Source of the DNA: Planctomycetota bacterium
Lineage (GTDB): Bacteria > Planctomycetota > Phycisphaerae > Phycisphaerales > SM1A02
Direction: 5' to 3'
NCBI GenBank assembly: GCA_009926625.1
Contig: RFON01000002.1
Location: forward strand, 62,001 to 126,000
DNA length: 64,000 bases
Each line of letters starts with the position of its first letter. The first letter of the stretch is position 1. Below the pieces are notes generated by a model. That model did not search any database. It saw nothing but the letters and a program-made list of their open reading frames with translations, and was not told the origin of the DNA. The translations under genes were made by a program, and so were the position numbers. Below, one piece after another: positions 1 through 7,890 of this stretch.

Positions 1-153
1 CGCGAGGACGCCCGCCGCGGGTCCATCCTTCTCTGCCAAGAGTGCCGCGAGCAGGTGCAGCGAAGTGATTTCGCCATGTTGGTCACGGACCGCGGCGGAC
101 TGCGCCTGCGAGATGGCACCTTGCGCGAGAGTGGTGAAGCGTTCGAAGTTCAT
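1..153 (-). CDS. clpB: ClpB disaggregase, N-terminal fragment (runs off left edge)
   Basis: Only the first 51 codons are inside the window. They read MNFERFTTLAQGAISQAQ, then a second helix with HGEITSLHLLAALL, which is the Clp N-domain pattern of ClpB-type AAA+ chaperones. ClpB rescues aggregated proteins together with DnaK in the cytoplasm. The ATG at 153 has no Shine-Dalgarno sequence, but a TACGGT hexamer lies 8 bases upstream on the same strand, so the mRNA may have almost no leader. The AAA+ modules are outside the window, so ClpA or ClpC cannot be strictly excluded; the N-domain wording favours ClpB. Confidence 0.8.
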   Translation of the reverse strand, partial: MNFERFTTLAQGAISQAQSAAVRDQHGEITSLHLLAALLAEKDGPAAGVLA

Positions 154-221
154 GGGACTCGACCGTAGCAATATCCATGCCGCGGATTCTGCGGATGCAG
201 TCGCCGCAGCGATCCCGCGAT

Positions 222-1139
222 TCAGCGGTAAATCACGGGAAAGTTGTGGGGGATCAACTCGGGGCGATCGTGCAGCCAACCCACCATCCATCGGAACGCA
301 TCCACAAGGCGCGGTCCAGGGCGATTGAACATTTGATTGCCGTCCACCAGTGCTACCCGACCTCGTTCGAGGTTCGCTGGAAGCACGCTCCACCATCGCT
401 CCGCCAGGAGTGCTGGCAACTCCGCCTCGATGGCAGGCAGTGGCAAACCGCAAGGGCAAATGATCACTCGGTCTGGTGCCGCTGCCACGATCTCCTCAAC
501 GGATGCCACGCGGCTCTTGAACCCAGCGGCGTTCAGCGAATGGCGCGCGCCTGCAGCGCGAATCAGTTCGGGCGTCCAGTGACCACCCACGAAGGTCGGG
601 TTCATCCACTCCAGGAAGAGCACCTCAGGTCCCTCCTCGTACGGGTTCACGAAGTCGACCGCCGTCCACCATCGTTCACGGAGTTCCACCATCGCGGCTT
701 CTGCCTCGCGCTCGAGCCCGACCGCCGCGCCAACTCGGAGCAGGTCATCGAACACGGCCCAGATGGACTTTGGATCGAGGCTCACAACAGTGGGCATCGG
801 ATCCATCGAGCGCGCGACAGCCTGCACAGTCTGCAAGTCGATGGAGCACACTTCGCAAAGATCCTGCGTCAGGATCACATCGGGCTTGAGCGCACGAAGT
901 TGATCGACATCCAGCGCGTAGAGGGACTCGCCCGCACCCAATGCTGCGCGGACGGCGCGGTCGATGTCTGCGCTTGATCCCTCGCCGACAAGCATGGGCG
1001 TCCGCTGACCTGTCAGCACGGGAAGGTGATCCAGACCCAGCGGGAAGTCACATTCGTGGCTGCGACCGACGAGCAGTGATGCACCGCCCACCCTGCAGAG
1101 GATTTCGGTTGCCGAGGGCAGGAGGCTGACGACGCGCAC
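222..1139 (-). CDS. BtuF-like cobalamin/iron-complex binding protein without signal peptide
   Basis: A 305-residue protein opening [19 protein letters not shown] and continuing [10 protein letters not shown], the typical beginning of the periplasmic-binding fold of the BtuF/FecB class. BtuF proteins deliver vitamin B12 to BtuCD. Here there is no signal peptide or lipobox and no transporter neighbour, as in the cytoplasmic 'cobalamin-binding protein' subgroup, so a transport role is unproven. A WWSVLPAN segment and the closing [11 protein letters not shown] helix also fit the family. I chose the GTG at 1139 because a TATGGT hexamer sits 6 bases upstream and the family motif starts at once; an in-frame TTG at 1166 is possible. 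Confidence 0.75.
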   Translation of the reverse strand: MRVVSLLPSATEILCRVGGASLLVGRSHECDFPLGLDHLPVLTGQRTPMLVGEGSSADIDRAVRAALGAGESLYALDVDQLRALKPDVILTQDLCEVCSIDLQTVQAVARSMDPMPTVVSLDPKSIWAVFDDLLRVGAAVGLEREAEAAMVELRERWWTAVDFVNPYEEGPEVLFLEWMNPTFVGGHWTPELIRAAGARHSLNAAGFKSRVASVEEIVAAAPDRVIICPCGLPLPAIEAELPALLAERWWSVLPANLERGRVALVDGNQMFNRPGPRLVDAFRWMVGWLHDRPELIPHNFPVIYR

Positions 1140-1145
1140 GCGTTC

Positions 1146-1151
1146 ACCATA
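1146..1151 (-). promoter_or_regulatory. Candidate -10 hexamer of a leaderless transcript (BtuF-like gene)
   Basis: TATGGT on the minus strand, ending 6 bases before the GTG at 1139. No Shine-Dalgarno sequence is visible. The spacing would place the transcription start at or next to the start codon. No good -35 box is seen. Confidence 0.35.
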
Positions 1152-1231
1152 GCCGCACTGGCGCAACGCGAGGATGTTGATTGTGGCGGAGAACGGTTGT
1201 GTCCTCCATTTGCATCAGTCCGCAGTTGGGT

Positions 1232-1237
1232 TACCTT
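1232..1237 (+). promoter_or_regulatory. Candidate -10 hexamer before the dockerin-tailed protein
   Basis: TACCTT, 7 bases before the ATG at 1245, with a weak TTGCAT 16 bases further upstream. It fits the leaderless pattern seen at several other genes here. Confidence 0.3.
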
Positions 1238-1244
1238 GATCACC

Positions 1245-1979
1245 ATGCGACTTGCCACCGTCGTTTCCTGGGCCGCACCCTTGGTGGTTGCTTCAGCGGC
1301 TGCCGCGATCTTGGTGCATGAAACCGCGGATCCGTTCGGTGGATTCTTCGGCTTGTGGGGACCTGATGTGTCGGTGCAGCAAAGTGTCGGTGCCCGCTTT
1401 GTCCCAAGCGGTGACTACACCCTTCAGCAGGTGAAGATCTGGCTGATGGACAACAGTGGCGGCTCCCATCCGCAGGTCCGCATCACATTGCGGACGGACC
1501 AGTCGACGGCATCTGGTTCGGGTTCGAGCCTGCCGTCGAACGAAGTCTTGGAGGAGTGGACAATCGAGACCCAGGCTGTTGGTTGGAGTCCCGTGCAGGA
1601 GGTCATGCAGTCGCGAGGCGGCGTTGCGTTGCGATCCGGGCAGAAGTATTGGGTCGTCGCGCAGTCGACGGCACAGCCGGGGCTGAACGCGGTGTGGAAC
1701 TTCGCTTCGGTTGGGAATCAGTTCGTGGCGATCACGCAACCCGATGGCGTGACCTGGCAGGCGGGTGGGTTCGGCGCTGCACCAACACTGATTGTCGAGG
1801 GAACCCCTGGGCTGCCCATTCGGCAGGGCGACATCAACCGCGATGGACTTGTGAACGGCTTGGACCTGACCGAGTTGCTCGGTGCGTGGGGGGAATGCGG
1901 CGACTGCGCAGCTGACATCGATCAAGACGGATTTGTCGGGGGACAAGACATCACGACCCTGCTGACGAATTGGGGTTGA
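1245..1979 (+). CDS. Secreted protein with C-terminal dockerin-like tail
   Basis: A 244-residue protein with a signal peptide ([21 protein letters not shown]), a beta-rich middle resembling the 'choice-of-anchor' domains of planctomycete surface proteins, and two EF-hand-like calcium loops at the end ([22 protein letters not shown] and a second copy ending LLTNWG). The tail resembles dockerin type I repeats; in planctomycetes such tails are common although no cellulosome is known, so a sorting or anchoring role is likely. The ATG at 1245 is preferred over an upstream ATG at 1197 because it begins the signal peptide and has TACCTT 7 bases upstream. Function of the middle part is unknown. Confidence 0.8.
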   Translation: MRLATVVSWAAPLVVASAAAAILVHETADPFGGFFGLWGPDVSVQQSVGARFVPSGDYTLQQVKIWLMDNSGGSHPQVRITLRTDQSTASGSGSSLPSNEVLEEWTIETQAVGWSPVQEVMQSRGGVALRSGQKYWVVAQSTAQPGLNAVWNFASVGNQFVAITQPDGVTWQAGGFGAAPTLIVEGTPGLPIRQGDINRDGLVNGLDLTELLGAWGECGDCAADIDQDGFVGGQDITTLLTNWG

Positions 1980-1988
1980 CCCAAGGCG

Positions 1989-3095
1989 TCACTTCCAGAT
2001 GTTGTTGTCGGGCGTACCCAACTGGGGCGGAATCTGCGCCATGTCCGGTGGGACCAGTTTCAGTTGCGCGACGATGTCTTGCCCGTCCTCGCTCCAGATG
2101 AATCGAAGGAATTGTCGGATGTGTCGCGGCACTTCCGTTCCCTTCGGCGTGATGAAAACCAGACGAAGGGAGCGAGCAAGGGGGTACGAACCATCGGCGA
2201 TGGTGAGCACCGACGGGGCGACAAAGGGAGCGTTGTCCTCTGCCGCGATAGGCAGCATGCGAGCACGCGGCTGTCGTGCACCAGTGCTGGCGATACCCAT
2301 GGCCTTTCGGTACGCACAGCAGGCGTTCACCACTGATGACGCGCTTGGTTCGATGAAGGTGCCGATCGTCGTGATGGGCTCACCCGGCATGCACCACTCG
2401 ACCACTCTTTGCATGGTCGCGGATTTCGCGTCAAGCATGTAGAGCGGAAAAGGTGTTTCGCCGAGGGGCGAGCTTGGATCGAGGTCGTTCCACTCCAAGA
2501 TCAATGTGGGGCAGATCGTGTGCGTTGCAGAAACAATGCCGTTGCACTGAACACGAGTCAGACCGGCGAGCGGGTTGTCGATGTGCACGAAGAACGCCAC
2601 GCCGTCGCGCGCGAACGGCACTTCCTGGACTTCACCCCCGCGGGCGTGCAGACGGTCAGCCACGGTCGCCGAGATGGGACGGGCGATGGCCAAGAGCCTG
2701 CCATCGTTGCGCTCGAGCTCTTGCATGTTGCCATCAGCGATCGTTTGATGGACGGTGACGGTCGAGTCGGAATTCACTTTCGTCCAGGCGCGACCAAGCT
2801 CCATGAAAAGCACCGCCGTTGCGTCGGTTGCATGGATGACAAGGTCCTCGGTGATGGGTTGCCCGTCCCCCTGATAGGCGGGAAACGACTCGACCATTGT
2901 TGCCAACGCAGCGCCGTAGGAGTCGTTCGGCCTCGGGATGAGCGAGAGCGCAGTTCGGATGGCATCCTCCGTGACCTTGGTGGCGGCAGACGGAGGCACA
3001 GCATCCTGCTTGGCAGGCGGATTTGCCGAAGGTGCCTGCGCAAGAGTCGAGGCGCTGAGCGAGAGAGTGAGCAGGACAATCGAAGCGCGAATCAT
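1989..3095 (-). CDS. PstS-like phosphate-binding protein
   Basis: A 368-residue secreted protein with a signal peptide (ASIVLLTLSLSASTLAQA) and a long low-complexity linker. The body matches PstS-type solute-binding proteins of the PBP-like family: an early segment on VIHATDATAVLF, a central RPISATVADRL, and near the end YPLARSLRLVF followed by RQFLRFIWSEDGQDIVAQ, the usual closing helices of PstS. No pstCAB genes are nearby. Instead it is the last gene of an overlapping operon with mscL and a lipoprotein (its start overlaps the previous stop by 4 bases). The ligand may be phosphate or another anion, or the protein may act as a sensor rather than in uptake. Confidence 0.7.
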   Translation of the reverse strand: MIRASIVLLTLSLSASTLAQAPSANPPAKQDAVPPSAATKVTEDAIRTALSLIPRPNDSYGAALATMVESFPAYQGDGQPITEDLVIHATDATAVLFMELGRAWTKVNSDSTVTVHQTIADGNMQELERNDGRLLAIARPISATVADRLHARGGEVQEVPFARDGVAFFVHIDNPLAGLTRVQCNGIVSATHTICPTLILEWNDLDPSSPLGETPFPLYMLDAKSATMQRVVEWCMPGEPITTIGTFIEPSASSVVNACCAYRKAMGIASTGARQPRARMLPIAAEDNAPFVAPSVLTIADGSYPLARSLRLVFITPKGTEVPRHIRQFLRFIWSEDGQDIVAQLKLVPPDMAQIPPQLGTPDNNIWK

Positions 3096-4423
3096 GTCTT
3101 TCCTCCGAATCGCGAGCGCAGGATCATCAGGACTCCAAGTCCTCCGATCGCGGTCAGGACAATCACCATCGTGCGCCAGAAGATTCGATCGGTCGATGCA
3201 TTGGCAGCCGCCTGAATCTCGTTCAGGCGACGATCGATCTCGGTGGATCCGATCAACTTTCCACCGCCGTCGATGGCTTGGCGCGCTTCCACGAGTGTCG
3301 CCCGCGCCTCGGAGACCAGCGTGATGATCTCCGACATTTCGACCGGCTTGGCAGTTGGCGCGTTCGGATCCTGATGCTTCAGGCGTTCTGCCTGGAAGAC
3401 GATGAGCTTGTCGAGGGCGGCGTTCACCTGTTGAAGTGTGCCATCGCTTGCCTGCATGACATCGCGCACGCCATCGACCAGCGGCGCTGCGTGATCGAGC
3501 GATGCGGTCGTGGCCTGCATGGAGCGCTGGTACTCCTGCATCAGCGCGATCAACGCAGGCTGCTGCGCTTCGGCGAGGGCGGGAAGCGAGCCGACGACCT
3601 CCGCGACACGATTCACCCCCTGAAGGGTCCGTTGGACATCCGGCACGAGCAAGAGGTCGTAGGCGAGTGCTTCGGCCTGCCAGTTGGCAAACAGCGGCAG
3701 TCTCTTTCCCCAGAAGAACCCGCGCTCGTAAGCCAACTTCGCTTCTTCCACCTGTTCCGTTGCGCGGTCGAGCGGTTCAAGGAGACCGCCGCCGTCGCGC
3801 ACCGACTCGATCAGTTTCTTTCCCTTCGAACTGGCGACCTCGCTGAATCGGACATAGGCCACCAATTCTGCGCCAGTGCTCCGAGCCCACCACGCCGCAA
3901 CATTCTGGTCCAGTTCCAGCAGCTGCTCCTCGGTGAAAACCCGCGAACACAGCGCGGTGATGTCTTCCCGCGCTCGCCGCAAGTTCTCTTCCAACAGTTG
4001 CGCTCGATCACCCCAAATGGCGTGCGCGCTTCCAGAGTCCACCCACAGGTAGTTCTGCAGGACCACGACCACATACTGATCCACCAGTTGGGTCAGCGTG
4101 TCGGGCGAGGTGGCGATGTCGTACATGCTCGAGACCCCCAAGAGCCGCAGCCCGTTCATCAGTCGGCACTGCTGCATGTCTGGATTGCCGCGCATGACGC
4201 GCTCGCTCGCAGACACCATGAGGGTGAAGTAACGGTCGGCGAAAGCGTTCGACAGTTCTTCGAGTTGCGCTCGGCTGATCTGCTCGTCGCGAAAAAGCTT
4301 GGCCCCTGCGCCGACCTTCGACTTGGGCTGCGAGCATGAACTGATTGCCAACGCCAGGGCGATCGAGGCGACTGTGCCCGCAAGACAGCAGATCGGCCGT
4401 ACGACGAACCGTCGCACGATCAC
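3092..4423 (-). CDS. Lipoprotein with helical body and C-terminal membrane segment
   Basis: A 443-residue protein of unknown family. The N-terminus carries a lipoprotein signal ending LALAISSCS (Cys 30 would be lipidated). The body is almost entirely helical and coiled-coil-like, with heptad-rich stretches such as ATEQVEEAKLAYERG and EARATLVEARQAIDGG. A single membrane helix (TMVIVLTAIGGLGVLMIL) followed by a basic tail closes the protein, so it could link two membranes or both leaflets. It overlaps mscL upstream and the PstS-like gene downstream by 4 bases each, which suggests translational coupling and a joint job in envelope tension or osmotic response. That role is inference. Confidence 0.65.
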   Translation of the reverse strand: MIVRRFVVRPICCLAGTVASIALALAISSCSQPKSKVGAGAKLFRDEQISRAQLEELSNAFADRYFTLMVSASERVMRGNPDMQQCRLMNGLRLLGVSSMYDIATSPDTLTQLVDQYVVVVLQNYLWVDSGSAHAIWGDRAQLLEENLRRAREDITALCSRVFTEEQLLELDQNVAAWWARSTGAELVAYVRFSEVASSKGKKLIESVRDGGGLLEPLDRATEQVEEAKLAYERGFFWGKRLPLFANWQAEALAYDLLLVPDVQRTLQGVNRVAEVVGSLPALAEAQQPALIALMQEYQRSMQATTASLDHAAPLVDGVRDVMQASDGTLQQVNAALDKLIVFQAERLKHQDPNAPTAKPVEMSEIITLVSEARATLVEARQAIDGGGKLIGSTEIDRRLNEIQAAANASTDRIFWRTMVIVLTAIGGLGVLMILRSRFGGKT

Positions 4424-4770
4424 GCCCCGCGGGCGCTCATCACCCGCGACATGACCTTCACGGCGACGAAGGCGCTCAATCCAACGATGAGGAACTCGAC
4501 GATGGAATTCAGGAATGCGCCGTAACGGACGGCGACTTCGGCGACGGCAGGTGCGCCGTCAACGGCGTCCTTGCCCTGTTGGAGCACGATTTGCAGATTC
4601 TTGAAGTCGACGCCTCCGATCAGCAGTCCGAGCGGTGGCATCATGAGGTCTGACACGATGGAGTTGATGATCTTGTTGAACGCAGCACCGATCACGATGC
4701 CGATTGCCATGTCGATGGCGTTGCCCTTGATGGCGAAAGCCTTGAATTCCTCGGCGAACTGTCGAAGCAT
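4420..4770 (-). CDS. mscL: Large-conductance mechanosensitive channel MscL
   Basis: A 116-residue protein with the full MscL pattern: amphipathic N-terminal helix (EEFKAFAIKGNAIDMAIG), TM1 with IVIGAAFNKIINSIVSDLMMPP, a periplasmic loop, TM2 (FLNSIVEFLIVGLSAFVAVKVM) and a short C-terminus. MscL opens under membrane tension to release solutes on hypo-osmotic shock. The ATG at 4770 has a good AGGAG 8 bases upstream. It heads a three-gene overlapping operon; the short C-terminus lacks the usual long cytoplasmic bundle, which is common in small MscL forms. Confidence 0.95.
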   Translation of the reverse strand: MLRQFAEEFKAFAIKGNAIDMAIGIVIGAAFNKIINSIVSDLMMPPLGLLIGGVDFKNLQIVLQQGKDAVDGAPAVAEVAVRYGAFLNSIVEFLIVGLSAFVAVKVMSRVMSARGA

Positions 4771-4874
4771 TGGATTTCTCCTGCGGAGTGAGTGATCGGG
4801 ACCAGGAGGTGCGGGAGACTAGTCGATCGTGCGCGAGGAGTGTCCGCGACGCGTCGGCCCTTCTTTCTGGACAA

Positions 4875-4945
4875 CTGGGGATCCTAGATTCGAACTAGGA
4901 CAAACTGAGTCAGAGTCAGTTGTGCTACCGTTACACCAATCCCCA
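4875..4945 (-). tRNA. tRNA-Gln (anticodon CTG)
   Basis: A full cloverleaf on the minus strand: acceptor TGGGGAT pairs with ATCCCCA, the D arm has GTG/CAC with AACGGTA, the anticodon stem ACTGA/TCAGT holds the loop CTCTGAC (anticodon CTG), the variable loop is TTGT, and the T arm is CCTAG-TTCGAAT-CTAGG. The discriminator base is G, as in tRNA-Gln. CCA is not encoded. It decodes CAG. Confidence 0.95.
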
Positions 4946-4998
4946 AGTGGATTTGAGGTTGAATGATAGCGAAAATGCTGACCCTCGGCACGGGTGAC

Positions 4999-6033
4999 AT
5001 GCGGCGCAGTCGATTCGTGGAGCGGGGCGATCGGCAGTCGTCCACTCGGTGGATCCTGTTCACAATCGGTGTAGCCATCGTGATGTCCGTGGGTGCGTGC
5101 ATTTCGAAGCCCGTTCAGATTCGGGTCATGCGTGCCGACACGGGTTCGCCGATCGAGGGCGCGGAAATCCGACAGCACGGCGCGCGTTTCTTGCGCTTCC
5201 TGCCGCGCCCGAATGCGAAGCCCAGCGTGACGGGTGCCGATGGAATGGCATCGCTCGTTCTCGATGCACGCGGCACCAGTCTCGCGGTGCTTTGCCAAGG
5301 CTTTGTCCCCGTTCAAGTGAGCATCGTGCCGGAGCCCCGAGGGTGCGCCGAGCCATCGAAGCCAACGGCGCTCGAAGTGACCGTGCCGGACGACCTGTGC
5401 GTTCCCTTCGAATCGCTCGCGGACCGAGCGCGCTTGGATGTGATGCTCCTGCCGCTGCGAGCTTCGCCGCTCCGGGTGTGTGTCCGTGACGAACATGGCG
5501 AGTCGATGGCGGGGGCCATGGTGGTCGTCGAGTGCTCGCTGTTCCTGCCCTCCGATGGTGCGGAGGCAGCCTGGGGGCTGCCCGCGGCGCAGCGGCTGAC
5601 TGTCGGCAGCGATGGGTGCGTTCAGGTCCAGCGGTTCCATCCGCTCCGCGCCTATGCCTACGCGCGAATGGCGGGCTTTGCGCCGGCGCGAATTCGCATC
5701 GACCGAGAGCCCGACGGAGGAACTGCAACCCTCGAGATGCGCCGCTTGCAATGGAAGAAGAGCACGCTCCGCGTCGTGGACGCAAGGACCGACGCGCCGA
5801 TCGCCGGAGCACAAGTGCAGTTCGGCAAGGAACTCGATGGTGTCCCGCGCGATCCGAACGGCTGGGTTGTGGCGTGTGATGCGCAGGGGATCACGCCGCC
5901 CGTCGATCTTCCGAATCTCGACCAGCTCGTGTTGACCGTTTCAGCCAAGGGATATCGCTCGGCGCGATGTGTGATGCAGTGGGCGAGCATCCGTTCCGGC
6001 CGGCCAACCGAACTCGTGCTCGAGCGTCGGTGA
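4999..6033 (+). CDS. Lipoprotein with carboxypeptidase-regulatory-like repeats
   Basis: About 344 residues, with a basic n-region, a hydrophobic stretch (WILFTIGVAIVMSVGAC) and a likely lipidated Cys. Three beta-sandwich repeats follow, each starting with a variant of 'V.D..TG.PI.GA.V', for example MRADTGSPIEGAEI, VRDEHGESMAGAMV and VDARTDAPIAGAQV. This is the carboxypeptidase regulatory-like fold, common in planctomycete surface proteins. No catalytic domain is present, so it is probably structural or binding. Start codons at 4963 and 4975 are also possible; I chose 4999 for signal-peptide length. It diverges from tRNA-Gln, whose gene would overlap its promoter. Confidence 0.65.
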   Translation: MRRSRFVERGDRQSSTRWILFTIGVAIVMSVGACISKPVQIRVMRADTGSPIEGAEIRQHGARFLRFLPRPNAKPSVTGADGMASLVLDARGTSLAVLCQGFVPVQVSIVPEPRGCAEPSKPTALEVTVPDDLCVPFESLADRARLDVMLLPLRASPLRVCVRDEHGESMAGAMVVVECSLFLPSDGAEAAWGLPAAQRLTVGSDGCVQVQRFHPLRAYAYARMAGFAPARIRIDREPDGGTATLEMRRLQWKKSTLRVVDARTDAPIAGAQVQFGKELDGVPRDPNGWVVACDAQGITPPVDLPNLDQLVLTVSAKGYRSARCVMQWASIRSGRPTELVLERR

Positions 6034-6069
6034 GTGTGCGTCTGCACTGCCAATCGCTAGCCTCCGCGC

Positions 6070-7386
6070 ATGCATGCCGTGCGGGCAAATCACTGGTTGA
6101 TTCTCGCTGGGCTTGTCATGGGTGCAGCATGCGGGGCTGTCGCCCACCGCGTGGTCGACCGCGTGCCCGAGTGGCAGCGCACGCTTGACTTCATCAACAC
6201 CTCGATTCTGAATCCGATCGGGCAGATCTTCCTGCGCCTGCTCTTTCTTGTGGTGGTGCCCTTGGTGTTCGCATCGCTCGCCGCTGGAGTCGCCCGATTG
6301 GGCGACCCTGGCAGGCTTGGACGGGTGGCGGGACGGGCGCTGGTGCTGTTTGCGATCACCTCCACGACGGCAACCATGATCGGCTTGTTCGCGATGAACA
6401 TCCTCCAGCCCGGCGTCGGCTTCGATCCGATCATTCGGGGCGAGCTGATGGAGGCATTCGGTGCCGAAGCCGTGCGCATCGAGGAGGGCGGTTCACTTGG
6501 GGGCGATCGGGCGTTGCCGGTGGTCATGCAGGTCATCGATGCCACACTGCCGCGGAACATCCTCGGCGCAGTCGTGCAGATGCAGATGCTGCCCCTGATC
6601 GCGTTCTCGTTGCTGCTGGGCGTTGCGCTCGGGGTGCAGCCTTCGGAACGCCGCCTCCGTGCGGTCGAGTTCTTTGACATCATCGGTGATGCCATGGTGT
6701 TCATCGTGTCAGTCGCCATGCGCCTCGCGCCGATCGCAGTGTTCTGCCTGATCTTTGTGGTGGTCGCCCGCTTCGGCGGTGAGCTGTTGTGGAAGTTGGC
6801 TCAGTATGTGGCGGTCGTTCTCGTCTGCTACGCGATCGTGATTCTGCTGCTGTACCCGCTGCTGCTGACCGTGCTGGCTCGTCGCAATCCGTGGCATGTC
6901 CTGCGCGCGTGCGTTCCCGTCATGGTCACTGCATTCTCCACCTCATCGAGCAATGCCACGCTTCCGACGACCATGCAGTTTTCGCAGCGGGACCTTGGCG
7001 TGAGGCGAGAAGTTTCGGGGTTCGTTCTTCCTCTCGGCGCAACGATCAACATGAATGGCACGGCACTCTTTGAAGGCTGCGCCGTTCTCTTCATCGCACA
7101 GGTGTTTGGGATCAACCTGTCGCTCTCCGATCAGATTCTCGTCCTCGTGCTGTGCGTGATCAGTTCGGTCGGTGTGGCAGGAGTTCCCGGCGGTTCGTTG
7201 CCGCTGCTGATGGCGGTCATGGCGCAGGTGGGTGTGCCGCCGACCGGCATTGCGCTCATCCTTGGGGTGGATCGTCTGCTTGACATGGGGCGGACCGCCG
7301 TCAATGTGATGGGCGATGTTGTCGCCGCCGTGTGCGTCGAGGAGTCCATGCGTCGGAGCGACCAAAGCATCACGACCTCTGCCTAG
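6070..7386 (+). CDS. Dicarboxylate/amino acid:cation symporter (DAACS family)
   Basis: A 438-residue polytopic inner-membrane protein of the DctA/GltP class, which import C4-dicarboxylates or glutamate/aspartate with Na+ or H+. Seen: TM1 (HWLILAGLVMGAACGA), the NPIGQIFLRLLFLVVVPLVFASL helix, the serine-rich HP1 hairpin (FSTSSSNATLPTT), the unwound TM7 motif NMNGTALFE and the HP2 loop GVAGVPGGSLPLL, then DRLLDMGRTAVNVMGD. The usual NMDGT is NMNGT here, an Asp to Asn change at the signature that may alter ion or substrate use. A TAGCCT hexamer lies 6 bases before the ATG, with no Shine-Dalgarno sequence. The substrate cannot be settled from sequence. Confidence 0.88.
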   Translation: MHAVRANHWLILAGLVMGAACGAVAHRVVDRVPEWQRTLDFINTSILNPIGQIFLRLLFLVVVPLVFASLAAGVARLGDPGRLGRVAGRALVLFAITSTTATMIGLFAMNILQPGVGFDPIIRGELMEAFGAEAVRIEEGGSLGGDRALPVVMQVIDATLPRNILGAVVQMQMLPLIAFSLLLGVALGVQPSERRLRAVEFFDIIGDAMVFIVSVAMRLAPIAVFCLIFVVVARFGGELLWKLAQYVAVVLVCYAIVILLLYPLLLTVLARRNPWHVLRACVPVMVTAFSTSSSNATLPTTMQFSQRDLGVRREVSGFVLPLGATINMNGTALFEGCAVLFIAQVFGINLSLSDQILVLVLCVISSVGVAGVPGGSLPLLMAVMAQVGVPPTGIALILGVDRLLDMGRTAVNVMGDVVAAVCVEESMRRSDQSITTSA

Positions 7387-7390
7387 ACTC

Positions 7391-7822
7391 ATGGACCGCA
7401 TGCCGCCCATGAACAAGCGACCACTCGGATCGGAAGCCGTCACGGATGGCATTCGCGTGCGCGTGGAGCCCGCGTTTCTCGATTCGCACTCCGACATCGA
7501 GCGGGGCAATTTCACATTTGCCTACAAGATTCACCTCACCAACGAGGGCACGATGGGGGCGCGCCTGCTCGGTCGGTACTGGCGCATCGTGGATGCCGAT
7601 GGGCATGAAAGTGTCGTGGAGGGACCAGGAGTCGTCGGACAGCATCCGCATCTTGAGCCAGGGCAGACCTTTGAGTATTCGAGCTTTTGCCCGCTCAAGA
7701 CATCGTGGGGAACGATGGAGGGGCACTTCATTTTCGAGCGGGCAGATGGCGAGACATTCCGCGCCACGGTGGACCGCTTCTATCTTGCCTGTCCAGAGGC
7801 TCGAGCGGCAAGCCGCTCGTAG
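7391..7822 (+). CDS. apaG: ApaG domain protein
   Basis: About 143 residues. The body (VRVEPAFL, then FAYKIHLTNEGTMGARLLGRYWRIVDADG, GVVGQHPHLEPGQTFEYSSFCPLKTSWGTMEGHF) is a textbook ApaG/fibronectin-III-like beta sandwich. ApaG is a small cytosolic protein of uncertain role, often linked to ApaH and to phosphate or nucleotide binding. Here it follows the symporter by 4 bases and no apaH is near. ATG codons at 7391, 7400 and 7409 are all in frame; a TAGACT hexamer at 7384-7389 would suit the second. Confidence 0.9.
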   Translation: MDRMPPMNKRPLGSEAVTDGIRVRVEPAFLDSHSDIERGNFTFAYKIHLTNEGTMGARLLGRYWRIVDADGHESVVEGPGVVGQHPHLEPGQTFEYSSFCPLKTSWGTMEGHFIFERADGETFRATVDRFYLACPEARAASRS

Positions 7823-7863
7823 TAGGCGAGCGGTGAAGCGCCGCGGCGATCCAAGCGCTCGCC
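7802..7863. terminator. Two GC-rich hairpins at the end of apaG
   Basis: CGAGCGGC and GCCGCTCG form a perfect 8-bp stem with a 2-base loop at 7802-7819, overlapping the last apaG codons. A second stem, GGCGAGCG/CGCTCGCC, spans 7825-7863. Neither has a T-run, so the terminator call is tentative. Confidence 0.35.
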
Positions 7864-7867
7864 TGAA

Positions 7868-7890
7868 GGGGCGCGAGTAGGCTGCGCCCC
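7868..7890 (+). promoter_or_regulatory. Hairpin abutting the start codon of the NHLM fusion protein
   Basis: GGGGCGC and GCGCCCC form a perfect 7-bp stem whose right arm ends directly before the ATG at 7891. The loop contains GAGTAGGCT, which includes the TAGGCT -10-like hexamer (7878-7883). If the RNA starts upstream the stem would mask the start codon; if the gene is leaderless the palindrome could be an operator. Confidence 0.4.
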
